Shown: positions 31,141 to 40,759, counted from the stretch's first letter. The stretch is DNA of 64,000 bases from Stackebrandtia nassauensis DSM 44728 (GCF_000024545.1 NC_013947.1:310001-374000), one strand, 5' to 3'. Notes: generated by a model not told the origin, from the sequence alone. Translations and numbers: made by a program.

Positions 31141-31521
31141 ATGGGACGCATTCGAGCCATGTACGACGACCCAACCGGCCAGAAGTTCGGGATTCCGACG
31201 TTCTACTGGCGTGGAGCTCCAGCCGGGTTTGCCACTCGCCGCCAACTTCGCGCGACCGGCCTGTGCCCAGGCGGCCAAGACGTCGCTGGGCAGATCAAAT
31301 GGCGCGGCATCGGCGGTGAACGTACCGCCTACCTGTACCGCATCGATCTGGCGAAGCCGAAGCGCACCGCTACTCCGAGAGTGCTTGCCGCACTGGACAA
31401 AGCGCTGCGGGCGCGGAAGACCTGCGGGACATGTGGCCAGGTCAAGCCGTACTTCATTCGCACCAAGTTCGACGAATGTGCCGAATGCGTGGAAGCAGCC
31501 GGCGGCTGCTACGCGGCCTGA
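31141..31521 (+). CDS. RRQRL-motif zinc-binding-type protein
   Basis: 126 residues. The segment ATRRQLRATGLCPGGQDV matches the RRQRL motif of a small actinobacterial family found in mobile elements, and a C-terminal CGTCGQ...CAECVE forms a four-Cys zinc site. Role unknown; members usually lie in AICE or plasmid transfer operons near Spd and FtsK genes. Start ATG 31141, six bases after the previous stop. Confidence 0.8.
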   Translation: MGRIRAMYDDPTGQKFGIPTFYWRGAPAGFATRRQLRATGLCPGGQDVAGQIKWRGIGGERTAYLYRIDLAKPKRTATPRVLAALDKALRARKTCGTCGQVKPYFIRTKFDECAECVEAAGGCYAA

Positions 31522-31586
31522 CGCCTCCCGTTCGCACAAGACCACAACAGACATAGCACGAGCAACAGCAACGAAGGACGAACGAG

Positions 31587-31952
31587 ATGACCGCCGTACT
31601 TTCCACTCACGACCTAAAGGCTCAGCTGCGGCGTGCCGCGACCATTCAGGGGCTTCGCGACATGGCCGCCTGGCTGGACGAGCACCCGGATGTGCCGGTC
31701 CCGGCGTATCACGTCGAAATCCTGCACAGCCTTAACGGTGACAGTGATGAGGCTGAGGCAGCAGAGTTGCGGCGTATCGCCGAGGCTGCCGAGACCACCG
31801 CCGACTTCGACCAGAACCACCCCGAGGTGCTAATCAAGTTCGGGCCGGTGAAATACCGGTTCTACATGATCCCCGAACAGGTCCAAAAGAGGCACGATGC
31901 CTGGAATTCGTACCGTGACTCGGTTCAGGTCGACGAGGTGGTGCCGGTATGA
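31587..31952 (+). CDS. Hypothetical element protein (121 aa)
   Basis: 121 residues from the ATG at 31587 with GAAGGACGA upstream. MAAWLDEHPDVPVPAYHVEI, an acidic middle and VKYRFYMIPEQVQKRHDAWN at the end. Unrecognised, but this shape (a WL-x-HPxxPxP segment) recurs in actinomycete plasmid proteins. Stop overlaps the next gene's start. Confidence 0.7.
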   Translation: MTAVLSTHDLKAQLRRAATIQGLRDMAAWLDEHPDVPVPAYHVEILHSLNGDSDEAEAAELRRIAEAAETTADFDQNHPEVLIKFGPVKYRFYMIPEQVQKRHDAWNSYRDSVQVDEVVPV

Positions 31953-32608
31953 GCACCGTCAACATGGTATCGATCCTGGTCGGCGCCGCTCCCGGGCTGA
32001 TCGCCGCTAGCACTGCAACCGTGACAGCGCTGCGGTGGCGACGGATCGCGTGCATGGACGCGTTGACCCGCATCCCCAACCGGCGCGGCCTGCGCCGCCT
32101 GGCCCGCATCGTCCGCAAGAAAGCGCGTGAAGGGCAACCGGTCGCGGTCGCCGTGGTCGACCTGGCCAAATTCAAGGCCGTCAACGACACCTTCGGCCAC
32201 GACACCGGCGACGCCGTCCTGGCCGCCGTCGCGAAGCGGCTGACAGACCAGGCAGTGGTCGCCGGGTGTGTGCGACTGGGCGGCGACGAATTCGCCGCCG
32301 CACTGACACCGCGCCGCGGCTGCGAATGGCCCCTGGTCATTGATGTGGTGTCGCGGTGGCTGTCAGCACCGTTGACCGTCGACGGCCAGCAGCTCAACCT
32401 CAACGCCCGGCTCGGTGCTGCGACCGCCACCGGCACCGACCATGACCTGTCACAGCTGCTGGCCGCCGCTGATGCGGCCATGTACGCCGCCCGCCGCAAC
32501 AACCGCACCACCGGACTCGTCCACGGCGGCGTCGCGGTCCCCGCTCGCCCGCGAGTGCGCGCCCGAGACGACCACGACATCACGATCGACACGGCGGTGG
32601 CAGCGTGA
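31949..32608 (+). CDS. GGDEF-domain protein (putative diguanylate cyclase)
   Basis: 219 residues. One N-terminal hydrophobic segment (VSILVGAAPGLIAASTATVT) anchors a GGDEF domain: DALTRIPNRRGL, DLAKFKAVNDTFGHDTGD and the intact active site RLGGDEFAAAL. The GG(D/E)EF motif is complete, so cyclic-di-GMP synthesis from 2 GTP is possible; no EAL or HD-GYP domain and no obvious I-site are seen. ATG at 31949 overlaps the previous stop. Its position in a transfer operon suggests that host c-di-GMP signalling or local transfer control is being influenced. Confidence 0.9.
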   Translation: MSTVNMVSILVGAAPGLIAASTATVTALRWRRIACMDALTRIPNRRGLRRLARIVRKKAREGQPVAVAVVDLAKFKAVNDTFGHDTGDAVLAAVAKRLTDQAVVAGCVRLGGDEFAAALTPRRGCEWPLVIDVVSRWLSAPLTVDGQQLNLNARLGAATATGTDHDLSQLLAAADAAMYAARRNNRTTGLVHGGVAVPARPRVRARDDHDITIDTAVAA

Positions 32609-33003
32609 GCAAACGCATCGACCCCAACCGAATGCCGGACCAAAACTTGGTGGACGCACTGTTCCTTTGCACCGGAGGACTGGGCAGTCAGGCGGCCGTG
32701 AATCTGCTGGTCGAGCACGGACATTTCCTGTCCCGCACCGACTTCCGGCGCGACTGCCTGGACGTGACCGAAGACGAGGGCGAACAGTTCGCTTCCGTTG
32801 ACTGGAATCGTGCCGCCGAAGTCTCCTTCCCGTGCTCCAACAGCGAACGATCGATTCTCCTGATCGCCGCCAGCTTGGCCACCAGCGACATCAAGGTCAA
32901 CTTGCGCGACGTCATCACCGGCTTGGACACGTTCAACACTCGCCGCGTCCTGGTCGCCATCGCCCATGCCGCAGGCAAAGACGGGCTGGTGAACCAGCCG
33001 TGA
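32605..33003 (+). CDS. Hypothetical element protein (132 aa)
   Basis: 132 residues (GTG at 32605 overlapping the GGDEF stop). Soluble, mixed alpha/beta, with CTGGLGSQAAVNLLVEHGHF and a C-terminal DTFNTRRVLVAIAHAAG. I recognise no family. Four-base coupling to the GGDEF gene suggests joint expression. Confidence 0.65.
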   Translation: MSKRIDPNRMPDQNLVDALFLCTGGLGSQAAVNLLVEHGHFLSRTDFRRDCLDVTEDEGEQFASVDWNRAAEVSFPCSNSERSILLIAASLATSDIKVNLRDVITGLDTFNTRRVLVAIAHAAGKDGLVNQP

Positions 33004-33035
33004 TCTCTATCGGCGACTATCCGAAAGGGAAGGAA

Positions 33036-34802
33036 ATGAGCGTTACCGATGCCGCCCACGCATCCACCGAGTACCCAGTTCCAGCCCGGCTGCCGGTCGC
33101 TCCGGCATCTGGGGGCGAGACTCTGGTGGTGCCGCCGATGCCGCGCGTGCCCGAAGGGGCGACGTGCCTGGCGTGCCTGCCGAAGGTGAAGCAGCTGTCG
33201 GCACAGTTGGAGCTTGTCGCCGCCGAACGAGACGACCTGGCCGCCGCCGTGGAGGGCTTCCGCGAGGAAGTCTCCACACAGAAGGCTCAGACCGTCGTGG
33301 CGCGCCAGCAACGCGACGACCTGCATGACGAGAACCAAGTTCTGAGCCAGCGTCTCACCGAGGCCGAAGCCCTGGCCGAGGAAGCCGTGCAGGCTCGCAG
33401 CACTGCCGAGGCTGCGCTGGCTGACACCGAGACCCTCAGCACCGAGAACACCGACCTGCGGTCGGAGCTGGACGCGGTGATCGCCGAGCGCGACCGCCTG
33501 GCGGCTGAGTCCAAGGTCAAGGACGACAAGGCCGCGAAGCTCGCGGCAGCCAAGCTGCGCGCGGCCGAGGCCCGCAAATCGGCGCGCCGGTTCCGGGTCG
33601 TCGCGCCGTCGTTCGTGTTCTACCTGATCTGCCTGTCCGGTGCCCTGTACGGCCTCGTTGAGGTGCTGCACGGCGTGTTCGGCTGGGACTACCAGTACGC
33701 CATCCCGCTTGGCCTAGCCCTGGAGCTGGCCGGGATCAAATTCAAGCTCGACGCAGACGCCCAGCTCGACGCCGGAGAAGACGCCAAGACCACGCAACGG
33801 GTCTCCAAGATCGTCGCGGCCCTGATCATCGGCCTCAACGTCGGCGGCCACATCTGGCTGATCATGCCTGGCCAGGCCGTCGCGTTCGGGACACTGTCCG
33901 CGCTGGGCTATCTGTCGTGGACGAACCGCTCGTCGTTCATGCGACGCCTGACGATGCGCGCTGAGGGCCGCGCCGACGCCACGCACCTGCACTTCACCAA
34001 GGCCGACGAGCGCCAGTACGGCAAGGCCGCCGTCGACCAGGCCCGTCAACTGGCCGCCGCCGACATCGCCGGAGAGCTGACCAAGCACGAAGCGCTCCAA
34101 AAGGGCGCCGAGATGGTCGCCGCGGCCGAGCAGGCCGCCGACGATGCCAACCGCGAACGCCGCCTGGTGACCCTGGTGCGCAACCTCAAGCGCGCCGAAT
34201 ACCCCGCCAACCCGGAGCTGGCCGATGTCGCGGTGGCCCGCATGCGGCCGCAGCAGCTGGCGTCGGGGCTGATGGCTTCCGATGCCGAACACGCCGCGAT
34301 GGTCGATTCCATCCTGGATTTGCTGGAAAACCGTGCGAACGGTTGGAGCTCGAAACTGGGCACCCGACCGGGAACCAAGACGGGCACCCGCCGGGAACCC
34401 GGCCGAGACGAAACCGGGAACGCGTCGGGACCGGAATCGGGAAACCGCCAGGACAAAACCGGGACCGAAACCGGGAGCGAAAACACGCCCGAAAGTGGGA
34501 ACGAAAACCCGGTTTCACCTGCGGAATCTCGCACCACAGACAAGCCCGGTTCGCACCCCGACAGCGTTCCCGGCACCGATGCCAAACCCCAGTTTGGTCC
34601 GGCACCGAAACGCAAGGTCAAAGGCTGCCCGAACTCGCGAGCGGCGCGAGCCATCGGCAAGCACATTTCCATGACCGGAAGCAAGCCGTCTATTCCGGAC
34701 ATCGCCAAGCAGTTCAAGGTCTCGACGTCCACAGCCGACCGATGGATCAACGGCGTCTACGACTTCATGTCGCCAACCGCCAATGGAAAGGACCGCCCGT
34801 GA
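33036..34802 (+). CDS. Coiled-coil membrane protein of the transfer region (DUF2637/Spd-like)
   Basis: 588 residues. The N-terminal 180 residues form a coiled coil (RDDLHDENQVLSQRLTEAEA); then come hydrophobic segments (VVAPSFVFYLICLSGALYGL, VAALIIGLNVGGHIWLIMPG) like DUF2637 spread proteins, a helical domain, a long low-complexity tail of short G/T/E/N repeats (about 430-500) and a C-terminal HTH-like segment (IPDIAKQFKVSTSTADRWIN). GAAAGGGAAGGA precedes the ATG at 33036. Likely a membrane scaffold for intramycelial spread of the element. Confidence 0.75.
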   Translation: MSVTDAAHASTEYPVPARLPVAPASGGETLVVPPMPRVPEGATCLACLPKVKQLSAQLELVAAERDDLAAAVEGFREEVSTQKAQTVVARQQRDDLHDENQVLSQRLTEAEALAEEAVQARSTAEAALADTETLSTENTDLRSELDAVIAERDRLAAESKVKDDKAAKLAAAKLRAAEARKSARRFRVVAPSFVFYLICLSGALYGLVEVLHGVFGWDYQYAIPLGLALELAGIKFKLDADAQLDAGEDAKTTQRVSKIVAALIIGLNVGGHIWLIMPGQAVAFGTLSALGYLSWTNRSSFMRRLTMRAEGRADATHLHFTKADERQYGKAAVDQARQLAAADIAGELTKHEALQKGAEMVAAAEQAADDANRERRLVTLVRNLKRAEYPANPELADVAVARMRPQQLASGLMASDAEHAAMVDSILDLLENRANGWSSKLGTRPGTKTGTRREPGRDETGNASGPESGNRQDKTGTETGSENTPESGNENPVSPAESRTTDKPGSHPDSVPGTDAKPQFGPAPKRKVKGCPNSRAARAIGKHISMTGSKPSIPDIAKQFKVSTSTADRWINGVYDFMSPTANGKDRP

Positions 34803-35521
34803 CCACCACCGATCGCAGGACCTGGTCGCCCTACGCGCCGCGCCCCGAAGACCCCGACTACGACGCGACCTCGGCGTCGCCGAAGCCGATCGAGGTAGCG
34901 GTCCCGGCGTCGGTTGAACCGAAACCCGTCGCGGCGCCGACGGTGGCCGTCGCCGAGACAGCCGAGTCGCCAACGTCAACTTCAGGGCCGGAATCCACCG
35001 CTGAGGGCAACTCCGCACTCCGCACTCCGCACTCCGAAAACACCCCTCGGGATTCGAAACAGCAGGTCGACGACGGTGACGGTGTGCCGGAAACTCCGCA
35101 CTCCGCACCCAAGTCCGCACCCGCCACCACTGGCACCGAACCGGCCGCAACGGGCCCCGAGGCGGCCCAGGCCGACGACGAGCCGGGTTTCACCGAGTCG
35201 GCGAAAGCCTCGGCAGCCAGCATCGGACAGCGGCTGAAGCCGCTGCTGCTGGGGCTACGGCCGCCGGCGATCTGGACGCAGCCGCCAGCGTCACTTAAAG
35301 CGCTGGTCCTGTACGCCGACCAGGCGCCATGGGCCGACAAGACCGGTCCGATCCGTGCCAGCGGGCGCGTGTGGAACCGCGTTATCGCGGTCCCGCTGTG
35401 CACCGTCCTGTACTACGCGGCGTGGCTGGTGCAACGACCGTCCCGGTTCGTAGTCCTGCTGGTGCTGTACGTCCTCTTGGCTCACACCTCGCTCGGCGGC
35501 TGGCTGCCGTGGCTGTGGTGA
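34799..35521 (+). CDS. Membrane protein with long disordered N-terminus
   Basis: 240 residues from the GTG at 34799 overlapping the upstream stop. The N-terminal 150 residues are Pro/Thr/Ala/Glu-rich and disordered, with a 7-bp repeated DNA segment (CTCCGCA, three copies near 35017-35040) producing ALRTPHSEN. The C-terminal third contains two helices (VIAVPLCTVLYYAAWLV and VVLLVLYVLLAHTSLGG). It resembles membrane proteins next to FtsK in actinomycete elements. Confidence 0.7.
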   Translation: MTTTDRRTWSPYAPRPEDPDYDATSASPKPIEVAVPASVEPKPVAAPTVAVAETAESPTSTSGPESTAEGNSALRTPHSENTPRDSKQQVDDGDGVPETPHSAPKSAPATTGTEPAATGPEAAQADDEPGFTESAKASAASIGQRLKPLLLGLRPPAIWTQPPASLKALVLYADQAPWADKTGPIRASGRVWNRVIAVPLCTVLYYAAWLVQRPSRFVVLLVLYVLLAHTSLGGWLPWLW

Positions 35522-35560
35522 CCACCTACTCCCACCCACTTCTCGCGAAAGGAAAACGAC

Positions 35561-35944
35561 ATGGGTAACGCAGTACTCGCCGGCGTCGCGTTGGTGATGT
35601 TCGGCATCTTCTACTGGTACAAGCTGTGGCCGAAGGTCCAATGCTGGCTGCTGGTCGCAGTCGGCTGGGGCCTGGGCGGCATGGTCGGCTCCGGCCTGCA
35701 ATACGCCCTCGGCCAGGCCAACGACCTGTCTTCCACGGGCATGCAGCTGCTGTTTGGCGTGGGTGTGCCGGGGCTGTTCGCACTGGCGACGATGACGATC
35801 TTCGTGCTCAACATGTTGCCCAACAAGACCGTGAGCACCCCACCGATCGGGTGGGTGGCGCGGATCTGCGCGCTGCTGGTGCCGCTGACCATGGTGGCCA
35901 TGCCGTCCTTGGGCGACAACCTCATGACCTCGATCGGGGCGTGA
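35561..35944 (+). CDS. Small polytopic membrane protein (Spd-like)
   Basis: 127 residues with four hydrophobic segments (VLAGVALVMFGIFYWYKLWP, WLLVAVGWGLGGMVGSGL, FGVGVPGLFALATMTIFVLN, ICALLVPLTMVAMP). No catalytic motif. Size and position before the FtsK gene fit the small Spd proteins that help conjugative spread in mycelium. RBS GAAAGGA before ATG 35561. Confidence 0.75.
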   Translation: MGNAVLAGVALVMFGIFYWYKLWPKVQCWLLVAVGWGLGGMVGSGLQYALGQANDLSSTGMQLLFGVGVPGLFALATMTIFVLNMLPNKTVSTPPIGWVARICALLVPLTMVAMPSLGDNLMTSIGA

Positions 35945-35947
35945 CGC

Positions 35948-37366
35948 ATGGATCCCATCACCATCGCCATCATCGGCCTGATCGCCGCCCGCGTCGTGGG
36001 CCTGGGCGCCACCGACATCGCCTACGCTGTGCGCGGCAAGGACTCCCCGCGGTGGGAGGCCCGCAAGGCCGCCATCAAAGCCAGCGCCCAGACCGGGCGT
36101 CCGGTCCGGTACGGGTTCGGCGGCTACATGGCCGACATGATCGACGACGCCTGGATCAGCGCCCGCGAACGCCGTGAACGCAAGCACACTGGGCCCGCAC
36201 CGCACAAGAACAAGCCGATGCGGTCCTACCTGGGGCGCGTGTGGGGGCACCGATGGGAAGACGCGGGACTCAAACACGACAAGAAGCACCGCGACCGTCA
36301 GATCAAGCGCGGCCTCGTCGACCCCGACACGCCAGTCGAGGGCAGCGTGGACGACGCGTTCGCCACGGTGCCGCGCGACCAGGCAGCAAACCACTTCAAT
36401 ACTGAAGGCGACCCGCGCGCATCTGCTGGTGACCCGTTCACCCCCGATGACTTGCGCCGCTACGGCGAATGGGTCAAACAACGGCTGGCTCCGCGGCATC
36501 ACGCCGCAGTGGATGAGTGGGTCACGGCCGAATCGCAAGCCGCTCGCGACCGCTCCAGCTTTTTCGACCATCGGTTCACCGAGCTGGCCGATGTGGACAA
36601 CTCATTGAACTCCTGGCTGAACGGCACCCATCCCGTTGTGGTGCAACGCCAGCGCAGTCAAGACCTTATCGACCAGGCCATGGACCTGGTCGATACGACA
36701 GCCAAGGAACCCACACAGGAGGAACCCATAGCAAACTCCGACACAGCAATGGACCACGGCGACGTGGACGACCTTCGCACCAACCCCAACCCGGATCCCG
36801 ACGGCGCTGACATGTTCAAACACCCGTTGGACCAACGGCCGGACGCGTTCATGGCCTGGGTGCGACAAACCTACCCCGATTCCTGGCAACAGCGCCTGGA
36901 GTTGACACCCGAGCTCACGAAGTCCGAATGGGACCACCACATCTTGGACAAGGAGGCCACCACCACCGACACGCCCTCGGCCGAAAGCTCCACGCCGATG
37001 GAGCCGACCACGCCAAGCACTGTCACTTACCTGCATGAGTTCATCAACCGAAAGGACCCCAACACCATGACCACCACCGCCAACGCTGAGGCCGTCGGCC
37101 TCGACGACGCGATCACCTACGCCGAGCAGTCCACTCAGCATCACACCGACACCGCGTCGGCGCTGGAGCTGTTCAAGATCAGCCTCGCTCAGGGCGGCTG
37201 CGGCCAGGGCACCTTGGGCATCGTCGACGAGATCGACGACGCCAACACCGTTATTCAGGGCCTGTACCAGCGGCTGCACGACTCGCTGGTGCAGGACAAG
37301 GTCACCGTCGGCGACGCCTACAACGCCCGGCCCGATGCCGGCACCAAGGAATTCGTCACCAACTAA
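35948..37366 (+). CDS. Large Spd/transfer-region protein of unknown function
   Basis: 472 residues. One N-terminal hydrophobic helix (ITIAIIGLIAARVVGLGAT), then a basic region (HKNKPMRSYLGRVWGHRWED), a long acidic middle and a C-terminal helical domain (VGLDDAITYAEQSTQHHTDT...). The C-terminal 120 residues with EFINRKDPNTMTTTAN look like a separately folded helical bundle of the type often paired with TraB in actinomycete elements. Starts 3 bp after the previous stop. Confidence 0.7.
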   Translation: MDPITIAIIGLIAARVVGLGATDIAYAVRGKDSPRWEARKAAIKASAQTGRPVRYGFGGYMADMIDDAWISARERRERKHTGPAPHKNKPMRSYLGRVWGHRWEDAGLKHDKKHRDRQIKRGLVDPDTPVEGSVDDAFATVPRDQAANHFNTEGDPRASAGDPFTPDDLRRYGEWVKQRLAPRHHAAVDEWVTAESQAARDRSSFFDHRFTELADVDNSLNSWLNGTHPVVVQRQRSQDLIDQAMDLVDTTAKEPTQEEPIANSDTAMDHGDVDDLRTNPNPDPDGADMFKHPLDQRPDAFMAWVRQTYPDSWQQRLELTPELTKSEWDHHILDKEATTTDTPSAESSTPMEPTTPSTVTYLHEFINRKDPNTMTTTANAEAVGLDDAITYAEQSTQHHTDTASALELFKISLAQGGCGQGTLGIVDEIDDANTVIQGLYQRLHDSLVQDKVTVGDAYNARPDAGTKEFVTN

Positions 37367-37432
37367 CGCCCCACCGCGAGGCGGCCGACCAGTCGCCTCG
37401 CGGTCCACCACCATCGGAAAGGAACCGTCGCC

Positions 37433-39613
37433 GTGACCATCACCCGCGCGCGAGCCGCCACCGGCCCATCCCCGGCGGCGGAACCGGCCATCACTGATGG
37501 CGATCTGGCCAGCTTCAACCTGTCCGACTTCAACCCCAAAGCCACCACCCCGCCAATGGGGCCCGAACAGGGCAGGCCGCGCGACAAGTTCCACAAGCTC
37601 ACTGCCAAACAGGCCGCGCCGCACTACGTGTCGGCGTGCCTCATGGCTGCCGCCGGTGCCGCGCAGTTCGCGACCACCGTGTCCGGCGAACCCGGCATCG
37701 TCGCCGCCACCTGCGCGACGGTCCTGTTCGTGGCGGGCGTGATCTTGTGGATCATCGCGCCGGTCCGCTACCGCATCACCACCGCTGCCAAAGACCTCGG
37801 CCGCGGCTGGGTCATCTCCGTGGCCTGCTCGATCCTGACCTGGCTGACCTACACCGCCGCGGCCGGCATCGACGTCGACACCGTCGCCGCCCTGGTCGGC
37901 GGCACCACCGTCTTGGGGCTGCGGTGGTGGCGTCAGCACCGCATCCCCAACCCCTCCACCGACCCGCCAGCACCCGTCACACCCAAGCCCGTGGTCATCG
38001 ACACCGTGCTGCGTGAACTCGAGGAGCGCTGGCTTGCCGAGGTCGGCAGCAAGCACGGCGTCATGCCGGGCGCGACGCTATCGGGCGGTACCCCTACCGA
38101 CGTCGGCGAGGAATACCTCGTCCAGTTCGCCACCGCCCACCACACCGTGTCCATGCTGATCAACAAGCTGCCCAACATCGCGGTCGGCTTGAAATGCGAA
38201 GTCAGCGACCTGATCGTGGAATCGGTCCCCGGCGACGCCTCACGCGCCCGATTGACGATCCTGACCAAGTCCCCGCTGAAGACGCGCACCGTGTTCGACA
38301 CCGCCGACATCGACGTCGGCGCCGGGCGTCTGCCGCTGGGGCTGTGGGGCGACGGCACCGGGTACGCGTCCTGGCGCCTGTACACCGCCAACTCGATGTG
38401 GGGCGGGGTCATCATCGGCGGCATCGGCTCCGGCAAGTCCGTGCTGATGGCCGCGATCGCGATAGCCGCCAGGTTGCGCGGCGACACCATCACCTGGTTC
38501 ATCGACGGCCAAGACGGTGCGAGCAACCCGGCGCTGTTCGCCGAGTCGGATTGGGCGGCAGGTCGCGAACGCGCCAAGGAAATGCTCACTGCCGCCGCCG
38601 AGGAAGTCACCTGGCGGTCCCGGCAGAACCGGTCGAAACGCTGGTCGGGTTTCACGCCGTCACCGACCCGACCGGGCATCCTCATCCAGATCGACGAGTG
38701 CCACCTCATCTTCGACGACCCCGAGTGTGTGGCCCTGGCCGAGTACATCGCCCGGGTCGGCCGCAAGGTCGGCATCGCGCTGGTGTGCGCCAGTCAGTAT
38801 GCCGGTGCCAAGACCTTCGGCGGGTCGGTGCCGTTGCGGTCGTCGCTGATGCAGGGCAACGCCGTCGTGCTGTACACCACCAGCAAAGCCGAGAAGAACT
38901 TCTTCAACGGACTCGAACTCGATCCCTCACAGCTGCCATCGGACATGCCCGGCTTCGGGTACGTCATCGACGCCGCTGGCGGCAAGATGGCACCGTTTCG
39001 CGGCCGCGACTTCGAACGGCTCCCCGAGGTCGACGACCTGGACCAGGACAACCTGCCCGACGCCGAAGCGGACCTGAAGCACTCCATCACCTGGTGGCTG
39101 AGGCAATGCCCCGAGATCTTGCTGGACACACTGTCGGTCACCGCCGCCGACGCTGTCACAGGTGGCGGTTACACCCAGCGCCGCGAACGCCAAGCCGAAG
39201 ACCTCGGCCGTTGGGACGACCAGGTCGCTGCCATGGAACAAGGCATTCTGCCCGCCGACTACCAACCCGGCGTCGATAGCCCCACCACCCGCCCAGCCGC
39301 AACGGGGCCGGTGGCGCGGCTGCTGCAACTGGTGCCACCGCGGCTATCGGACTTCCTGCGCCGCAGCCCCGCGAGTCCGACCACGACGGTGCCGCCAATG
39401 GGACTGAGCCCCGCCGAAGAAGCCGTGTGGATGGCCCTGGCCGACGCCGAATCCGGGCTGAAGCTGGGACAGCTCGTCGCCGCCACCGACTACAGCGAGA
39501 CCTACGTCCGCGGTCAGCTCGACAACCTGATCGAAGCCGGCCACGTCGAGCAGCCCAAAAAGTTCGGCCCCTACCAGCTCACCAACCCCGCCGCCGAAAC
39601 CGTTGCGGCCTAA
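37433..39613 (+). CDS. FtsK/SpoIIIE-type DNA translocase (TraB-like)
   Basis: 726 residues (GTG at 37433). Two N-terminal membrane helices (about residues 63-115) are followed by an FtsK/HerA ATPase: Walker A GGIGSGKS at 329-336 and Walker B ILIQIDE at 416-422, and a C-terminal winged helix (EAVWMALADAESGLKLGQL) comparable to the DNA-sensing gamma domain of TraB. In actinomycete conjugation one such hexameric pump moves double-stranded DNA between hyphae. The key transfer gene of the element. Confidence 0.95.
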   Translation: MTITRARAATGPSPAAEPAITDGDLASFNLSDFNPKATTPPMGPEQGRPRDKFHKLTAKQAAPHYVSACLMAAAGAAQFATTVSGEPGIVAATCATVLFVAGVILWIIAPVRYRITTAAKDLGRGWVISVACSILTWLTYTAAAGIDVDTVAALVGGTTVLGLRWWRQHRIPNPSTDPPAPVTPKPVVIDTVLRELEERWLAEVGSKHGVMPGATLSGGTPTDVGEEYLVQFATAHHTVSMLINKLPNIAVGLKCEVSDLIVESVPGDASRARLTILTKSPLKTRTVFDTADIDVGAGRLPLGLWGDGTGYASWRLYTANSMWGGVIIGGIGSGKSVLMAAIAIAARLRGDTITWFIDGQDGASNPALFAESDWAAGRERAKEMLTAAAEEVTWRSRQNRSKRWSGFTPSPTRPGILIQIDECHLIFDDPECVALAEYIARVGRKVGIALVCASQYAGAKTFGGSVPLRSSLMQGNAVVLYTTSKAEKNFFNGLELDPSQLPSDMPGFGYVIDAAGGKMAPFRGRDFERLPEVDDLDQDNLPDAEADLKHSITWWLRQCPEILLDTLSVTAADAVTGGGYTQRRERQAEDLGRWDDQVAAMEQGILPADYQPGVDSPTTRPAATGPVARLLQLVPPRLSDFLRRSPASPTTTVPPMGLSPAEEAVWMALADAESGLKLGQLVAATDYSETYVRGQLDNLIEAGHVEQPKKFGPYQLTNPAAETVAA

Positions 39614-39644
39614 CCCATCACCCACGATCCGAACGGAGAACCAC

Positions 39645-39905
39645 ATGGCCAACACCAACATCACCTGCCGGCACGGCACAACCGGCTTCTGCTGGGACGA
39701 CGCCACACCCGACCAGCGCAAACTGTTCGACTACGCCCACACCCATGCCTATGACTGGGCTATCGAGCGCGGCCTGGCTCGCGACGACGCCGAGCGCTAC
39801 GCCGGGGCCAGCGCCGCTCACACCGTTGACGTCTACCCCGACGCCTACAGCCACAGCCTCAACCTCGTCAGCGACCTCGCCACCAAGTACCCGCATGTCA
39901 ACTGA
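39645..39905 (+). CDS. Small element protein (86 aa)
   Basis: 86 residues, ATG 39645 with GGAG upstream. MANTNITCRHGTTGFCWDDA... carries a Cys-His pair and a helical C-terminus (YAGASAAHTVDVYPDAYSHS). No family recognised. Part of the operon after FtsK. Confidence 0.65.
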   Translation: MANTNITCRHGTTGFCWDDATPDQRKLFDYAHTHAYDWAIERGLARDDAERYAGASAAHTVDVYPDAYSHSLNLVSDLATKYPHVN

Positions 39906-39996
39906 CCAACGACTTACGACCCGCATGAAGAAGTGGCGACCCTGCGATGTGGAAGTCCCGGATCGCCGCCACGTGTCCCACCAGGAGGAAGGACAG

Positions 39997-40218
39997 ATGA
40001 CCAGGATAAACGACAAAGGAGAGCAGCACATGCAGCGTGAGAACGCCGCCAAAAACGCCCGCCGCAACCTCGATCGGGCCGAACGCGACAACCTGGACAC
40101 CAACCAGCGCATCCAACTGGGCTTCGCCTGGACCCTGCTGTCCATCGCCGAAGAGATGAACCGGCGCACCCAGGTCCAAGCCAAGATCCACGATATCGAC
40201 GGCTTCGACAAAACCTGA
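39997..40218 (+). CDS. Small helical protein (73 aa)
   Basis: 73 residues from the ATG at 39997 (AGGAGGAAGGA upstream); an internal ATG at 40030 also has a Shine-Dalgarno. Charged helices NAARRNLDRAERDNLDTNQR-like, then FAWTLLSIAEEMNRRTQVQA. No known domain. Confidence 0.6.
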   Translation: MTRINDKGEQHMQRENAAKNARRNLDRAERDNLDTNQRIQLGFAWTLLSIAEEMNRRTQVQAKIHDIDGFDKT

Positions 40219-40284
40219 CCCACACCAACCCGCGGTGGCCGCCATCCCGGTGGTGGCCACCGCCCCAACCGAAAGGAACACCGC

Positions 40285-40467
40285 ATGGCCACAACGAAAC
40301 TCCAGCTCGGCGACGTTGTCGTTCACATCCCGACCGGGCTCAAGGGCAAGGTCAAAGAGCTTGATGGCGACGACGTCCTTGTCAAGTGGAACGGCGGAAC
40401 GCTGGTGTCGCCCGAAGGCGAGAACTGGCTCGATGCCGCCGATCTGCGGTTCTACGGCAGGCGCTGA
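40285..40467 (+). CDS. Small beta-rich protein (60 aa)
   Basis: 60 residues, MATTKLQLGDVVVHIPTGLK and DVLVKWNGGTLVSPEGEN: SH3/KOW-like beta strands. GAAAGGA lies before the ATG at 40285. Might bind nucleic acid or protein; role unknown. Confidence 0.6.
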   Translation: MATTKLQLGDVVVHIPTGLKGKVKELDGDDVLVKWNGGTLVSPEGENWLDAADLRFYGRR

Positions 40468-40543
40468 CGCTTCGCGCCGCGCGCGCTTTCCTTCCCCGCC
40501 AAACAGTCCAGAAACATCACGAACAATCCACAGGAGATACACC

Positions 40544-40759
40544 ATGAAACTGCTCATCAACACCGCCTTGTTCACCGTTTTCACGCTGGCCGAGGCGGGC
40601 CTGCTGAAGCTCGTCGTCTACATCGCCCACACCCAGTGGCTGCCCGCGCTGCCCACGATCGACTACCTGACCGCCGTGATGGTGCTGACGGGCATCAACT
40701 TCCTGATCTCCACGTGGCGCGTGGGAAACAAGCTCGGTGAGGCCGTCAACAATGCCTGA
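40544..40759 (+). CDS. Small two-TM membrane protein (71 aa)
   Basis: 71 residues with helices TALFTVFTLAEAGLLKLVV and IDYLTAVMVLTGINFLISTW; CAGGAG precedes the ATG at 40544. The stop overlaps the next gene by eight bases. Typical of small membrane proteins in transfer operons. Confidence 0.65.
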   Translation: MKLLINTALFTVFTLAEAGLLKLVVYIAHTQWLPALPTIDYLTAVMVLTGINFLISTWRVGNKLGEAVNNA

